Source: Allobosea sp. (GTDB lineage: Bacteria > Pseudomonadota > Alphaproteobacteria > Rhizobiales > Beijerinckiaceae). From it: a stretch of DNA of 64,000 nt. The notes below the pieces were generated by a model. The model made no database searches, was not told the origin of the DNA, and saw nothing but the letters and a program-made list of their open reading frames with translations. A program made the translations under genes and the position numbers. Position 1 is the stretch's first letter. Every line of letters starts with the position of its first letter. Below, one piece after another: positions 29,665 through 38,308 of the stretch. Location: the NCBI RefSeq assembly GCF_017308015.1, contig NZ_JAFKFW010000012.1:1-64000 (forward strand). The letters run 5' to 3'.

Positions 29665-30888
29665 TCAGTTCTTCGCCGTGTTGCCGGCCGGCAGTTCGGC
29701 CCGGCGATTGGCGGATTTGAGTTCGCCGGTGGCCTCGTCGACACTGACCTCGTTCATCGTCACGGTCTGGCCCGCGCGCACGAGCTGGCCGCCCTCGACG
29801 ATAATGCGCTCGCCATCCTTGACGCCGCTGTCGACCAGCCAGTTATTGCCGATATTGCGGCGCGTGGTCAGCACGCGCTCCTCGACCTTGCCCTCGGCCG
29901 AGACGAATTTCGCGGTCGCCTCGCCCTTGGTGTTGCGCCCGACGGCGCGCTGCGGCAGCAGGAAACTGTTCTCGGCGATGCCTTCCTGAATCTCGGCGCG
30001 GACGAACATGCCGGGCAGCAGCAGCCGCTCCGGATTGGGGAATTCGGCGCGGACGCTGAAGGTGCCGGTGGTCTCGTTGATGTTCGCCTCGGCGAATTCG
30101 AGCTTGCCGGACTGGGCATAGGCGTCGCCCGTATCGAGCTTGAGCTTCACTGCGACATTGGGGCCGGTGAACTTCAGCCGGCCCGAGGCGATGTCGTCGC
30201 GGAACTTGAGCAGATTGGTGCTCGACTGGGTGACGTCGACATTGATCGGATCGAGCTTGCGGATCGTGGTCAGGATGGCTGCCTGATTGGCGGTGACGAG
30301 TGCGCCCTGGGTCAGCGCCGACTTGTCGACGCGCCCGTCGATCGGTGCCGCCACCTTGGTATAGGCGAGGTTGATCCGCGCTGCCTCGACATTGGCCTTG
30401 GCGGCCTCGACATCGGCCTGGGCCTGACCGAGTGTCGCTGCGGCATCGTCGGCATCCTGCTTGCTGCCGGCGTTGCGCTGAAGCAGTTCGCGATAACGAT
30501 CGGCCCGCACCTGCGCATTGGCGACGGCGGCCTCAGCCTTGTGCTGGGCGGCGACGGCGCTGTCGAAGGCGGCCTGATAGGGAGCCGGGTCGATCTCGTA
30601 GAGTACGTCCCCCGCCTTGACCTCGCTGCCCTCGCGGAACAGCCGCGACTTGATGATGCCGCTGACCTGCGGCCGGATCTCGGCGATGAGGCTCGCCGAG
30701 ACGCGGCCCGGCAGCTCCGCCGTGATCGCCACGGGCTGCGGATGCAGTGTGACGACGCTGACCTGGATCTGGGGCTGCGGCGGAGGCGCCGCCGCCTTCT
30801 CGGAATTGCAGGCGGCCAGCGCCGTTGCGAGCAGCAACGCACTCGGCAAGGCATAGCGGGAAGAGGAGGGGGCGCGCTCGGCCGGCAT
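29665..30888 (-). CDS. RND efflux periplasmic adaptor lipoprotein (AcrA/MexA type)
   Basis: 407 residues. The lipoprotein signal ends LATALAAC (Cys27), so the adaptor is anchored in the inner membrane by lipid. The order of parts is that of AcrA: beta-barrel start [25 protein letters not shown], lipoyl halves, a long alpha-hairpin at about 115-170 (Ala/Gln-rich, [25 protein letters not shown]), then the barrel and membrane-proximal domains. It is the first gene of a two-gene operon with the pump. A dyad in the upstream gap and a divergent TetR gene suggest local repression. Confidence 0.94.
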   Translation of the reverse strand: MPAERAPSSSRYALPSALLLATALAACNSEKAAAPPPQPQIQVSVVTLHPQPVAITAELPGRVSASLIAEIRPQVSGIIKSRLFREGSEVKAGDVLYEIDPAPYQAAFDSAVAAQHKAEAAVANAQVRADRYRELLQRNAGSKQDADDAAATLGQAQADVEAAKANVEAARINLAYTKVAAPIDGRVDKSALTQGALVTANQAAILTTIRKLDPINVDVTQSSTNLLKFRDDIASGRLKFTGPNVAVKLKLDTGDAYAQSGKLEFAEANINETTGTFSVRAEFPNPERLLLPGMFVRAEIQEGIAENSFLLPQRAVGRNTKGEATAKFVSAEGKVEERVLTTRRNIGNNWLVDSGVKDGERIIVEGGQLVRAGQTVTMNEVSVDEATGELKSANRRAELPAGNTAKN

Positions 30889-30904
30889 GCGGACTCTCTT
30901 TTTG

Positions 30905-30920
30905 GAAACTAAGGGGTTTC
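30905..30920. promoter_or_regulatory. Putative TetR-family operator between efflux operon and regulator
   Basis: GAAAC (30905-30909), six-base spacer, GTTTC (30916-30920), an inverted repeat within the 77-nt gap between the divergent genes. It would overlap the efflux promoter. Sequence-only prediction. Confidence 0.4.
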
Positions 30921-30965
30921 TTATCTCTTGATTTCCGAGACTGTCAAACTCAACAATGCGACGTG

Positions 30966-31640
30966 ATGACGGGCGCGATCAAGACAGGCAATGAACCGGG
31001 CGGAAATCCGCCGCGGAATCGAACGCGTGGGAGGCCCAAGACACGTTCCGACGCGGCAGAGCGTGCCCGGATCGTGCGCTTCGCCCGCGACCTGTTCCTC
31101 GATGTCGGCTATGGCGGCACAACGATGGACGCGGTCGCGGCGCGCTGCGGCGTTTCGAAGCGCACGCTCTACCAGTTATTTCCGGCCAAGACCGACCTGT
31201 TCAGGGTGATGGTGGCCGATCACCGGCGCTCGATGCTGGCGCTGCCGCGGCCGCCCGGCGAGGATTTGCCGCTGCTGGAAGCGCTCGCGGCGATTTTCCG
31301 TCTCGACATCGACGAGATCGACAATCGCGATAGGCTGGCTTTCGTCAGGCTCGTCCTGGCCGATTCTGACAGGTTCAGCGAGATCGGCGAGCTGATCGAG
31401 CAGGAAGGCGCCGAACCGGCGCGGCGCCTTCTCGAAGACTGGCTCTCCGCTCAGCAGGCGAAGGGCAGGCTTCGTGCGCTTCCGGTCGATGTGCTCGCCC
31501 GGATGCTGATGGACATGATCTTCTCGGCGCTGGTCAAGCGCTTTCCCGGCGACCGACTGCTGACCGTCGAGGAACGTGCCCAGCATGCGCGACTGTGTCT
31601 CGAGGTGTTCCTGGGGGGAGCGGTGTCGAAAGCTGGGTAA
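30966..31640 (+). CDS. TetR/AcrR family transcriptional regulator
   Basis: 224 residues. An N-terminal tail rich in Arg, Asn and Pro is followed by the TetR helix-turn-helix at about 35-80: ARIVRFARDLFLDVGYGGTTMDAVAARCGVSKRTLYQLFPAKTDLF. The C-terminal ligand and dimerisation domain resembles the AcrR-type (AefR-like) C-terminal domain. It is divergent from the adaptor gene with a 77-nt shared gap, the classic layout for a local efflux repressor. The ligand is unknown. I chose ATG 30966; sequence before it is not conserved in character. Confidence 0.9.
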   Translation: MTGAIKTGNEPGGNPPRNRTRGRPKTRSDAAERARIVRFARDLFLDVGYGGTTMDAVAARCGVSKRTLYQLFPAKTDLFRVMVADHRRSMLALPRPPGEDLPLLEALAAIFRLDIDEIDNRDRLAFVRLVLADSDRFSEIGELIEQEGAEPARRLLEDWLSAQQAKGRLRALPVDVLARMLMDMIFSALVKRFPGDRLLTVEERAQHARLCLEVFLGGAVSKAG

Positions 31641-31728
31641 TCGGGTGCAGCGACCGGCCGAAGACACGCCCGCGCTAGCGGCTTGGCTTGCGAATGATAA
31701 ATTTAGGATTGGTCAAGCCACATAGCAG

Positions 31729-31802
31729 TGGCTGGGGGACTAGGATTCGAACCTAGACAACCAGAGTCAGAGTCTGGGGTCCTACCGTTAGACGATCCCC
31801 CA
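31729..31802 (-). tRNA. tRNA-Gln (anticodon CUG)
   Basis: 74 nt including an encoded CCA. The acceptor TGGGGG pairs with CCCCCA. The anticodon stem CCAGA/TCTGG encloses the loop CTCTGAC with anticodon CTG. The T arm is CTAGG-TTCGAAT-CCTAG and the D arm contains AACGGTAGG. All standard elements are intact, so it should decode CAG. Confidence 0.95.
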
Positions 31803-31844
31803 ACGACGATGCGCTTTGACGCTGCGCCGCGTTGGTGAGCCGGG

Positions 31845-31872
31845 GTCTAATCAATGCGATCCGGCTTGGCAA
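31845..31872 (-). promoter_or_regulatory. Putative promoter of the tRNA-Gln gene
   Basis: Minus strand: -35 TTGCCA (31872-31867), a 16-base spacer and -10 TTAGAC (31850-31845). It lies about 40 nt before the tRNA 5' end. Confidence 0.4.
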
Positions 31873-32225
31873 GAGTAGAATTCACCCCCGGTGCAAAACG
31901 CTTCACAGAAACCGTGTCGATCACCGCTTTCTCTCGCTTTTTCCTCTTGAGATGGTGCGAACCTCTCAGAATGGGACGGGAAACCGAAAGAGGGACGTGG
32001 AGAATGGAGTTTTAGCGGAGGTCGAGGCTTCCGGCCGGTTTTGCTCGATGATGGCAGGTTGTTGCCCGACGAAAACGGGCGGTATGAGCGATATGTCGCC
32101 ACGGGGCTTCATCCGGCCACTCCTTGGGGAGTTGTGGCCGAGAGCCCTGGCTCGCGCCGCTGGCCTGTGTGCCACGCATGAAAACCGGCTTGCGCGGCAA
32201 CGGCTTCATCGGAGAACATCGCACC
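31873..32225. other. Non-coding stretch before the M20 peptidase gene
   Basis: About 350 nt upstream of the peptidase gene. Short open frames occur on both strands but none has a convincing start, ribosome-binding site or protein character. Part of it must hold the promoter of the peptidase gene. I see no repeat or RNA structure I can name. Confidence 0.4.
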
Positions 32226-33338
32226 ATGAATCAGCAAGACGCCGCCGCCGCGCTCTCCGTCTGGGTTGCGCTCGAAAGTCCCACCAGCCATCCCGCGGGC
32301 GTGAGCGGCATGATGGACCTCGTCCAGAAGGATGTCGCGGGACTGCCGATCGCGGTCGAGCGCATCCCCGGCCGTGACGGGCTCGGCGATATGGTGCTGC
32401 TGCGCGCGGGGCTCGACAACGGCCAGCCGGCCGTCGCCGTGATGTCGCATCTCGACACGGTGCACCCGGTCGGCACCAGCGCCAAGGAATTGCCGGTCAG
32501 GATCGAGGGCGATCGGCTCTACGGCCCCGGCGTCTACGACATGAAGGGCGGCGCCTGGCTCGCCCTGCAGGCCTTCAAACAGGTTGCAGCCGCCGGCTCG
32601 GCCAAGCGGCCGATGGTCTTCCTGTTCACGCCGGACGAGGAGATCGGCTCGCCGACCAGCCGGGCGCTGATCGAGGAGATCGGCCGGCGGGCGAAGGCGG
32701 TGCTCGTCACCGAGCCAGCGCGCTCCGGCGGCAAGATCGTGACCGCGCGCAAGGGCGTCGGCCGCTTCGACGTCAGGCTCGAAGGCCGCCCGGCCCATGC
32801 CGGCGGCAAGCATGCCGATGGGCGCAGCGCCATCCGCGAGGCCGCGCACCAGATTCTCGCCGTCGAAGGCATGACCGATTATGCGCGCGGCATCACCACC
32901 AGCGTCGCGCTGGTCGGTGGTGGCACGGCGGCCAATGTCATCCCGCAGCATGCCTGGTTCAGCATCGATTGCCGGGTCACCACGCTGGCCGACGGAACGA
33001 TGATGGAGAACCGCATCCTTGGCCTGAAGCCGCATGACCCGGATGTCGCGCTGCGCATCACCGGCGGCATGAACCGGCCGCCCTACGAGAAATCGGCGGA
33101 AGTCGCGGAGCTGTTCGGGCTGGCGCGCAAGGTCGCGGCGGATGTCGGTTTCGACTTGCAGGATTGCCCTATGACGGGGGGCGGCTCGGACGGCAACTTC
33201 ACGGCCGCGCTTGGCGTGCCCACGCTCGATGGACTCGGCATCGCCGGCGACGGCGCCCATACGCTGCAGGAATACGGGCTGATTTCCTCGATCGCGCCGC
33301 GCCAGGCGCTGATGAAGGGCCTGCTGGAGACCATCTGA
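32226..33338 (+). CDS. M20 family zinc metallopeptidase (carboxypeptidase G2-like)
   Basis: 370 residues, normal for the CPG2 branch. Metal ligands and catalytic residues are in place: SHLDTVHP (His75, Asp77), YDMKGG (Asp105), DEEIGS (catalytic Glu138 with Glu139), a later TEPA glutamate and GDGAHTLQEYG near the end. A dimerisation lid domain fills about 170-290. Family members hydrolyse C-terminal glutamate or other amide bonds of folate-like compounds or dipeptides; the substrate here is unknown. No signal peptide is seen, so it is probably cytoplasmic. GGAGAA precedes the ATG. It is convergent with accC. Confidence 0.9.
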   Translation: MNQQDAAAALSVWVALESPTSHPAGVSGMMDLVQKDVAGLPIAVERIPGRDGLGDMVLLRAGLDNGQPAVAVMSHLDTVHPVGTSAKELPVRIEGDRLYGPGVYDMKGGAWLALQAFKQVAAAGSAKRPMVFLFTPDEEIGSPTSRALIEEIGRRAKAVLVTEPARSGGKIVTARKGVGRFDVRLEGRPAHAGGKHADGRSAIREAAHQILAVEGMTDYARGITTSVALVGGGTAANVIPQHAWFSIDCRVTTLADGTMMENRILGLKPHDPDVALRITGGMNRPPYEKSAEVAELFGLARKVAADVGFDLQDCPMTGGGSDGNFTAALGVPTLDGLGIAGDGAHTLQEYGLISSIAPRQALMKGLLETI

Positions 33339-33365
33339 GGGACCAAGCGATGCTGCTGCTGCGCC

Positions 33366-33452
33366 GTCATGCTCGGGCTTGACCCGAGCATCTCGGAAAC
33401 CAGCGTCTTGTCGTCACGGGGTTCTCGGGTCTTCGCTTCGCCCGAGAATGAC
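33366..33452. repeat. Bipartite GTCAT/ATGAC palindromic repeat, family 1, copy 2
   Basis: The left half is GTCATGCTCGGG...CCCGAGCATC. The right half is TTCTCGGG...CCCGAGAATGAC, ending exactly in ATGAC. It lies between the convergent M20 peptidase and accC genes. It shares the two-hairpin layout and ends with the copies at 15878-15967 and 56823-56913, though the stem sequences have diverged. Confidence 0.7.
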
Positions 33453-33470
33453 GCTGTGGTGGAAAAGAAG

Positions 33471-33496
33471 AAAGCCCCTCGCGATGCGAGGGGCTT
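33471..33496. terminator. Bidirectional intrinsic terminator
   Basis: AAAGCCCCTCGC (33471-33482) and GCGAGGGGCTTT (33485-33496) form a perfect 12-base-pair stem with a two-base gap. T-rich runs follow on both strands (TCTCGTTT on plus; TTCTTCTTTT on minus). It serves accC (minus) and possibly the peptidase gene (plus). Confidence 0.85.
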
Positions 33497-33523
33497 TCTC
33501 GTTTCGGGGAGGCGCCTGAAGGC

Positions 33524-34885
<1,362 letters not shown>

Positions 34886-34926
34886 CTTGAAACCCAAATC
34901 GGACCCGACGGCGCGAGGCGCCGCGC

Positions 34927-35388
34927 TCACTCGATCACCAGCAGCGGCTCGCCGTATTCGACCGGCTGGCCGTCCTCGACCAGGATGGCCGTGACCTTGC
35001 CGGCGCGGGGCGCGACGATGTCGTTGAAGGTCTTCATCGCCTCGACGAGCAGGATGCGCTCACCCTGCTTCACGACGCTGCCGATCTCGACGAAGGGCTT
35101 GGCGTCGGGCGAGGGGCGGCGATAGGCGGTGCCGACCATCGGGGAGGGCACGGCACCGGGATGGGCGGCGGTCGGCTTGGCCTCTACCGGGGCTGCAGCC
35201 GCGGCGACCGGAGCCGGCATCGCCATCATCGGGGCGGCGGCGGGCACCTGTACGGTCGTCGAGATGTTGCGGGCGACACGGACGCGCAGATCGCCCTTCT
35301 CGACCTCGATCTCGGTGAGATCGGTCTGGTTCAGCAGCTCGGCGAGCTCGCGGACAAGTTCGGGGTCGATCGGGCTCTTGGTCGCCAT
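34927..35388 (-). CDS. accB: Acetyl-CoA carboxylase, biotin carboxyl carrier protein
   Basis: 153 residues, as in E. coli (156). It carries biotin between the carboxylase and carboxyltransferase. The start [34 protein letters not shown] is typical. An Ala/Pro-rich flexible linker spans about 50-80. The C-terminal biotinyl domain carries the modified Lys119 in VEAMKTFND; the Met-Met usually after the lysine is Thr-Phe here, a variant common in alphaproteobacteria. It is co-transcribed with accC. Confidence 0.96.
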   Translation of the reverse strand: MATKSPIDPELVRELAELLNQTDLTEIEVEKGDLRVRVARNISTTVQVPAAAPMMAMPAPVAAAAAPVEAKPTAAHPGAVPSPMVGTAYRRPSPDAKPFVEIGSVVKQGERILLVEAMKTFNDIVAPRAGKVTAILVEDGQPVEYGEPLLVIE

Positions 35389-35460
35389 GGCGGATATCAC
35401 CGTCTTCTTCGGATATTCGGATGGAAGCGGCGATCGAGTCGCGCCCCCGTTCAACAAGGT

Positions 35461-35916
35461 TCAGGCGGCTTTCGCCGCCCGCTTTTCCAGCAGCGGCACG
35501 ATCGCGTCGAAAGCGAGGTCATAGCTCGCGACGCCGAAGCCGCAGATCACGCCGACGCAGACCGGCGCCATATAGGAATGGTGCCGGAATTCCTCGCGCG
35601 CATGCACGTTGGAGATATGGACCTCGATCGCCAGCGCATCGACGCCCTTGATCGCGTCGCGCAGCGCGACCGACGTGTGGGTATAGGCGCCGGCGTTGAT
35701 GATGACACCCGCACCCGCGAGGCCCGCCTGCTGGATGAAGGTGACGAGCTCGCCCTCGAAATTGGTCTGGCGGAAGGTGAGGTCGACACCGGTCGCCTCG
35801 GCCTTGCGGCGCAAGCGATCCTCGACGCCGGCCAGGGTGACTGCGCCATAGGTTCCGGGCTCGCGGGTTCCGAGCAGGTTGAGGTTGGGTCCGTTCAGGA
35901 CGTGGACGGCGACCAT
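35461..35916 (-). CDS. aroQ: 3-dehydroquinate dehydratase, type II
   Basis: Dehydrates 3-dehydroquinate to 3-dehydroshikimate in the shikimate pathway. 151 residues, usual for type II. Conserved parts are LNGPNLNLLGTREPGTYG with the catalytic Tyr23, RQTNFEGELV, INAGAYTHTSVALRDA and EVHISNVHAREEFRHHSY with the catalytic histidine. I chose ATG 35916; an in-frame upstream extension has no family character. It lies between the DsbA-like gene and accB, 72 nt before the latter, all on the same strand. Confidence 0.96.
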   Translation of the reverse strand: MVAVHVLNGPNLNLLGTREPGTYGAVTLAGVEDRLRRKAEATGVDLTFRQTNFEGELVTFIQQAGLAGAGVIINAGAYTHTSVALRDAIKGVDALAIEVHISNVHAREEFRHHSYMAPVCVGVICGFGVASYDLAFDAIVPLLEKRAAKAA

Positions 35917-36036
35917 AGGGGGCGTTGATTCCGGCACCGCGCGCGGGCGGCAGGAGCCGCCCTCATAAACGTTGCGGGCCGGCAGGGGAAGCCTGAAGCG
36001 CCCTGCCGGCCCGGTCGAGCTCATTCCGGCCAGAGA

Positions 36037-36843
36037 TCAGCCGGCGCAGTCGGTCTTGCCGCAGCGGCGCACGGAATCGATCTTCTGCCTGAGGGCGGCC
36101 TGGCCCACGGCGCCAAAGACGATCTCGTCGCCGATGATGAAGGCCGGCGTGCCGGTGAGGCCGAGACGGTCCCCGAGCGCGACGGTGTCCGCGATCGTGG
36201 CCTTGGTGGCGGGCGCCTCCATGTCCTTCTTCAGCTGGGCGATATCGGCGCCGACTTCCTTGGCGACGTCGAGCGCCTTGGCAGCGTTGATCTTGCCCTT
36301 CACGGCCATCAGCTTGTTGTGGAATTCGAAGTATTTCGCACCCTGGAGCTGGTTCTTGGCGGCGATGGCGACGCGACTGGCTTCGACCGAATCAGGGCCG
36401 AGGATCGGAAAATCCTTCAGCACGACGCGCAGCTTCGGGTCAGCCTTGGAGAGGGCGGTGACATCCTCCATCGCCCTTTTGCAGTAGCCGCAATTGTAGT
36501 CCATGAACTCGACGAGGGTGACGTCGCCCTCGGGATTGCCAATGATGACCGAGGTCGCGGGATCGGTGATCCGCGCCTTCTCGGCGGCGACCGCGCTGCG
36601 CTGGGCATCGGCCTGGGCGACCGTGTTGCGGCGCTCCAGCTCGATCAGGGCATCCTGGATGATCTCGGGATTCTTTAACAGCGTTTCGCGGATCAGGTCG
36701 GTCACCGCCTTGCGCTGCTCGGGCGAGAGCGGCTGTCCCTGCGCCATGGCGGGTGCGGCGGAGGCCGCGAGCCAGAGGCCGAGCGCGACGGCGGCTGGCC
36801 GCAGGCAGGCGCGCGCCAGGCTGGTGAGGGTCGGGAAAGCCAT
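36037..36843 (-). CDS. DsbA family periplasmic thiol-disulfide protein
   Basis: 268 residues. The signal peptide ends PAMA (residue 34). A helical N-terminal region (about 38-90) of the kind that oligomerises ScsC/BcfH-type proteins precedes the thioredoxin fold. The active site is CGYC (Cys118, Cys121), and the cis-proline loop is GLTGTPAFIIG. Two more cysteines close the protein (RRCGKTDC), which may form a structural disulfide. It could act as oxidase or isomerase; the CGYC motif and helical N-terminus lean towards an isomerase-like role, unproven. It is the first gene of the aroQ-accB-accC series. Confidence 0.9.
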   Translation of the reverse strand: MAFPTLTSLARACLRPAAVALGLWLAASAAPAMAQGQPLSPEQRKAVTDLIRETLLKNPEIIQDALIELERRNTVAQADAQRSAVAAEKARITDPATSVIIGNPEGDVTLVEFMDYNCGYCKRAMEDVTALSKADPKLRVVLKDFPILGPDSVEASRVAIAAKNQLQGAKYFEFHNKLMAVKGKINAAKALDVAKEVGADIAQLKKDMEAPATKATIADTVALGDRLGLTGTPAFIIGDEIVFGAVGQAALRQKIDSVRRCGKTDCAG

Positions 36844-37029
36844 CTCGTCATCCTTTTCAAAGCCGCCGGGCGGAAAACCGCGACCGAAGCAGCGCTTCCA
36901 GCCGCGAGCTTTTGGGTGTTCGCAGGATCAAGGTCAAATCACAGCTCTGCCAGCGGATGTGGCCGATGGTTGCAGGCGAGGGCTGCGTCCGCTACGCGGG
37001 CTGGCTCCCTTGCAAAATCGGAAAACCCG

Positions 37030-38220
37030 ATGTCGAAGCCCCTGATCGCGCCCGCCGCCTCGCCCGCTCTCGCCGAGAGGGCCGAGCGTGTCGCTCCCTT
37101 CATCGTCATGGACGTGATGAACCAGGCGGCCGCGATCGAGCGCCGCGGCGGCTCCGTCATCCATATGGAAGTGGGCCAGCCCTCTGCGCCGACGCCGGCT
37201 TCGATCCGGGCCGCAGCCGCGCGAGCGCTGGAGCATGGCCGGATCGGATATACGCAGGCGCTCGGCACGGATTCGCTGAGGGAACGCATCGCGCGGCATT
37301 ATCGCGATGCTTATGGCGTGGAGGTGGCGGCCGATCGCGTCGTGGTGACGACGGGCTCCTCCGGCGGCTTCATCCTGGCCTTCCTCGCCTGTTTCCAGCC
37401 GGGGTCCCGGATCGCGATCACGGCGCCGGGCTATCCGGCCTATCGCAACATCCTGATCGCGCTCGGGCTGGAGCCGGTCGCGATCGAGGTCGGCCCCGAG
37501 ACGCGCTTCGCGCTGACTCCCGACCTGATCGAGCGCGCCCATCGCGAGAAGCCGCTTGCCGGCGTGCTGACCATGAGCCCGGCCAATCCGACCGGCGTGG
37601 TGATGACGCCCGAGGCGATCGCCGATGTCGCCGCCTGCTGCCGCAGGCTCGGACTCTGGTACATCTCCGACGAGATCTATCACGGCCTGACCTACGAGAC
37701 CCCGGCAACCACGGCACTCGCCGCCGATCCGGACGCGATCATCGTCAACTCCTTCTCCAAGTACTACTGCATGACCGGGTGGCGCGTCGGCTGGCTGGTG
37801 GTGCCGCAGCGGCTGGTGCGCACGATCGAGCGCTTGCAGCAGAATTTCTCGATCTCGGTGCCTTATCTCAGCCAGGTCGCGGGCGAGGCGGCGTTCGATG
37901 CCACCGAAGAATGCGAGGCGATCAAGGCGGGCTATGCGCAGAACCGCGCCTTCCTGCTCAAGGCGCTGCCGGAGATCGGACTTGGCGACTTCCTGCCCGT
38001 GGACGGCGCCTTCTACATCTATGTCGACATCGGCCGGTACTCGAACGATTCCATGGCCTTCTGCCGCAGCGTGCTGGAAGAGGCCGGCGTTGCGATCACA
38101 TCCGGGCTCGATTTCGACGAGGCGCGCGGCGCACGGACGATCAGGCTCTCCTTCGCCGGCTCGCTCCGCGAGTGCGAGGAGGCGGTGACGCGGATCGGGG
38201 CCTGGATGAAGAGGCGCTGA
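37030..38220 (+). CDS. PLP-dependent aminotransferase, class I/II
   Basis: 396 residues of the fold-type I aminotransferase family. The PLP lysine is Lys244 in NSFSKYYCMTGWRVGW. Other signatures are SPANPTG (183-189), SDEIYHGLTYE (213-223) and the final arginine region. It probably transaminates an aromatic or branched amino acid, but specificity cannot be read here. The start ATG at 37030 has GGA upstream; frames reaching further 5' run through the intergenic gap. It is divergent from the DsbA-like gene. Confidence 0.9.
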   Translation: MSKPLIAPAASPALAERAERVAPFIVMDVMNQAAAIERRGGSVIHMEVGQPSAPTPASIRAAAARALEHGRIGYTQALGTDSLRERIARHYRDAYGVEVAADRVVVTTGSSGGFILAFLACFQPGSRIAITAPGYPAYRNILIALGLEPVAIEVGPETRFALTPDLIERAHREKPLAGVLTMSPANPTGVVMTPEAIADVAACCRRLGLWYISDEIYHGLTYETPATTALAADPDAIIVNSFSKYYCMTGWRVGWLVVPQRLVRTIERLQQNFSISVPYLSQVAGEAAFDATEECEAIKAGYAQNRAFLLKALPEIGLGDFLPVDGAFYIYVDIGRYSNDSMAFCRSVLEEAGVAITSGLDFDEARGARTIRLSFAGSLRECEEAVTRIGAWMKRR

Positions 38221-38308
38221 GGGGCGGGCTTCTCCATCGCTCGAACTGCTTGCCAGACCTCGCGGAATTCTCGCATTCTGTCGCTGTGGGATAGCGCGGA
38301 GGCCTGCC

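Noticed and set aside
31832-32377. 181-codon plus-strand frame between the tRNA and the M20 gene
   Set aside because: It runs out of frame into the peptidase gene, and the composition is not protein-like.
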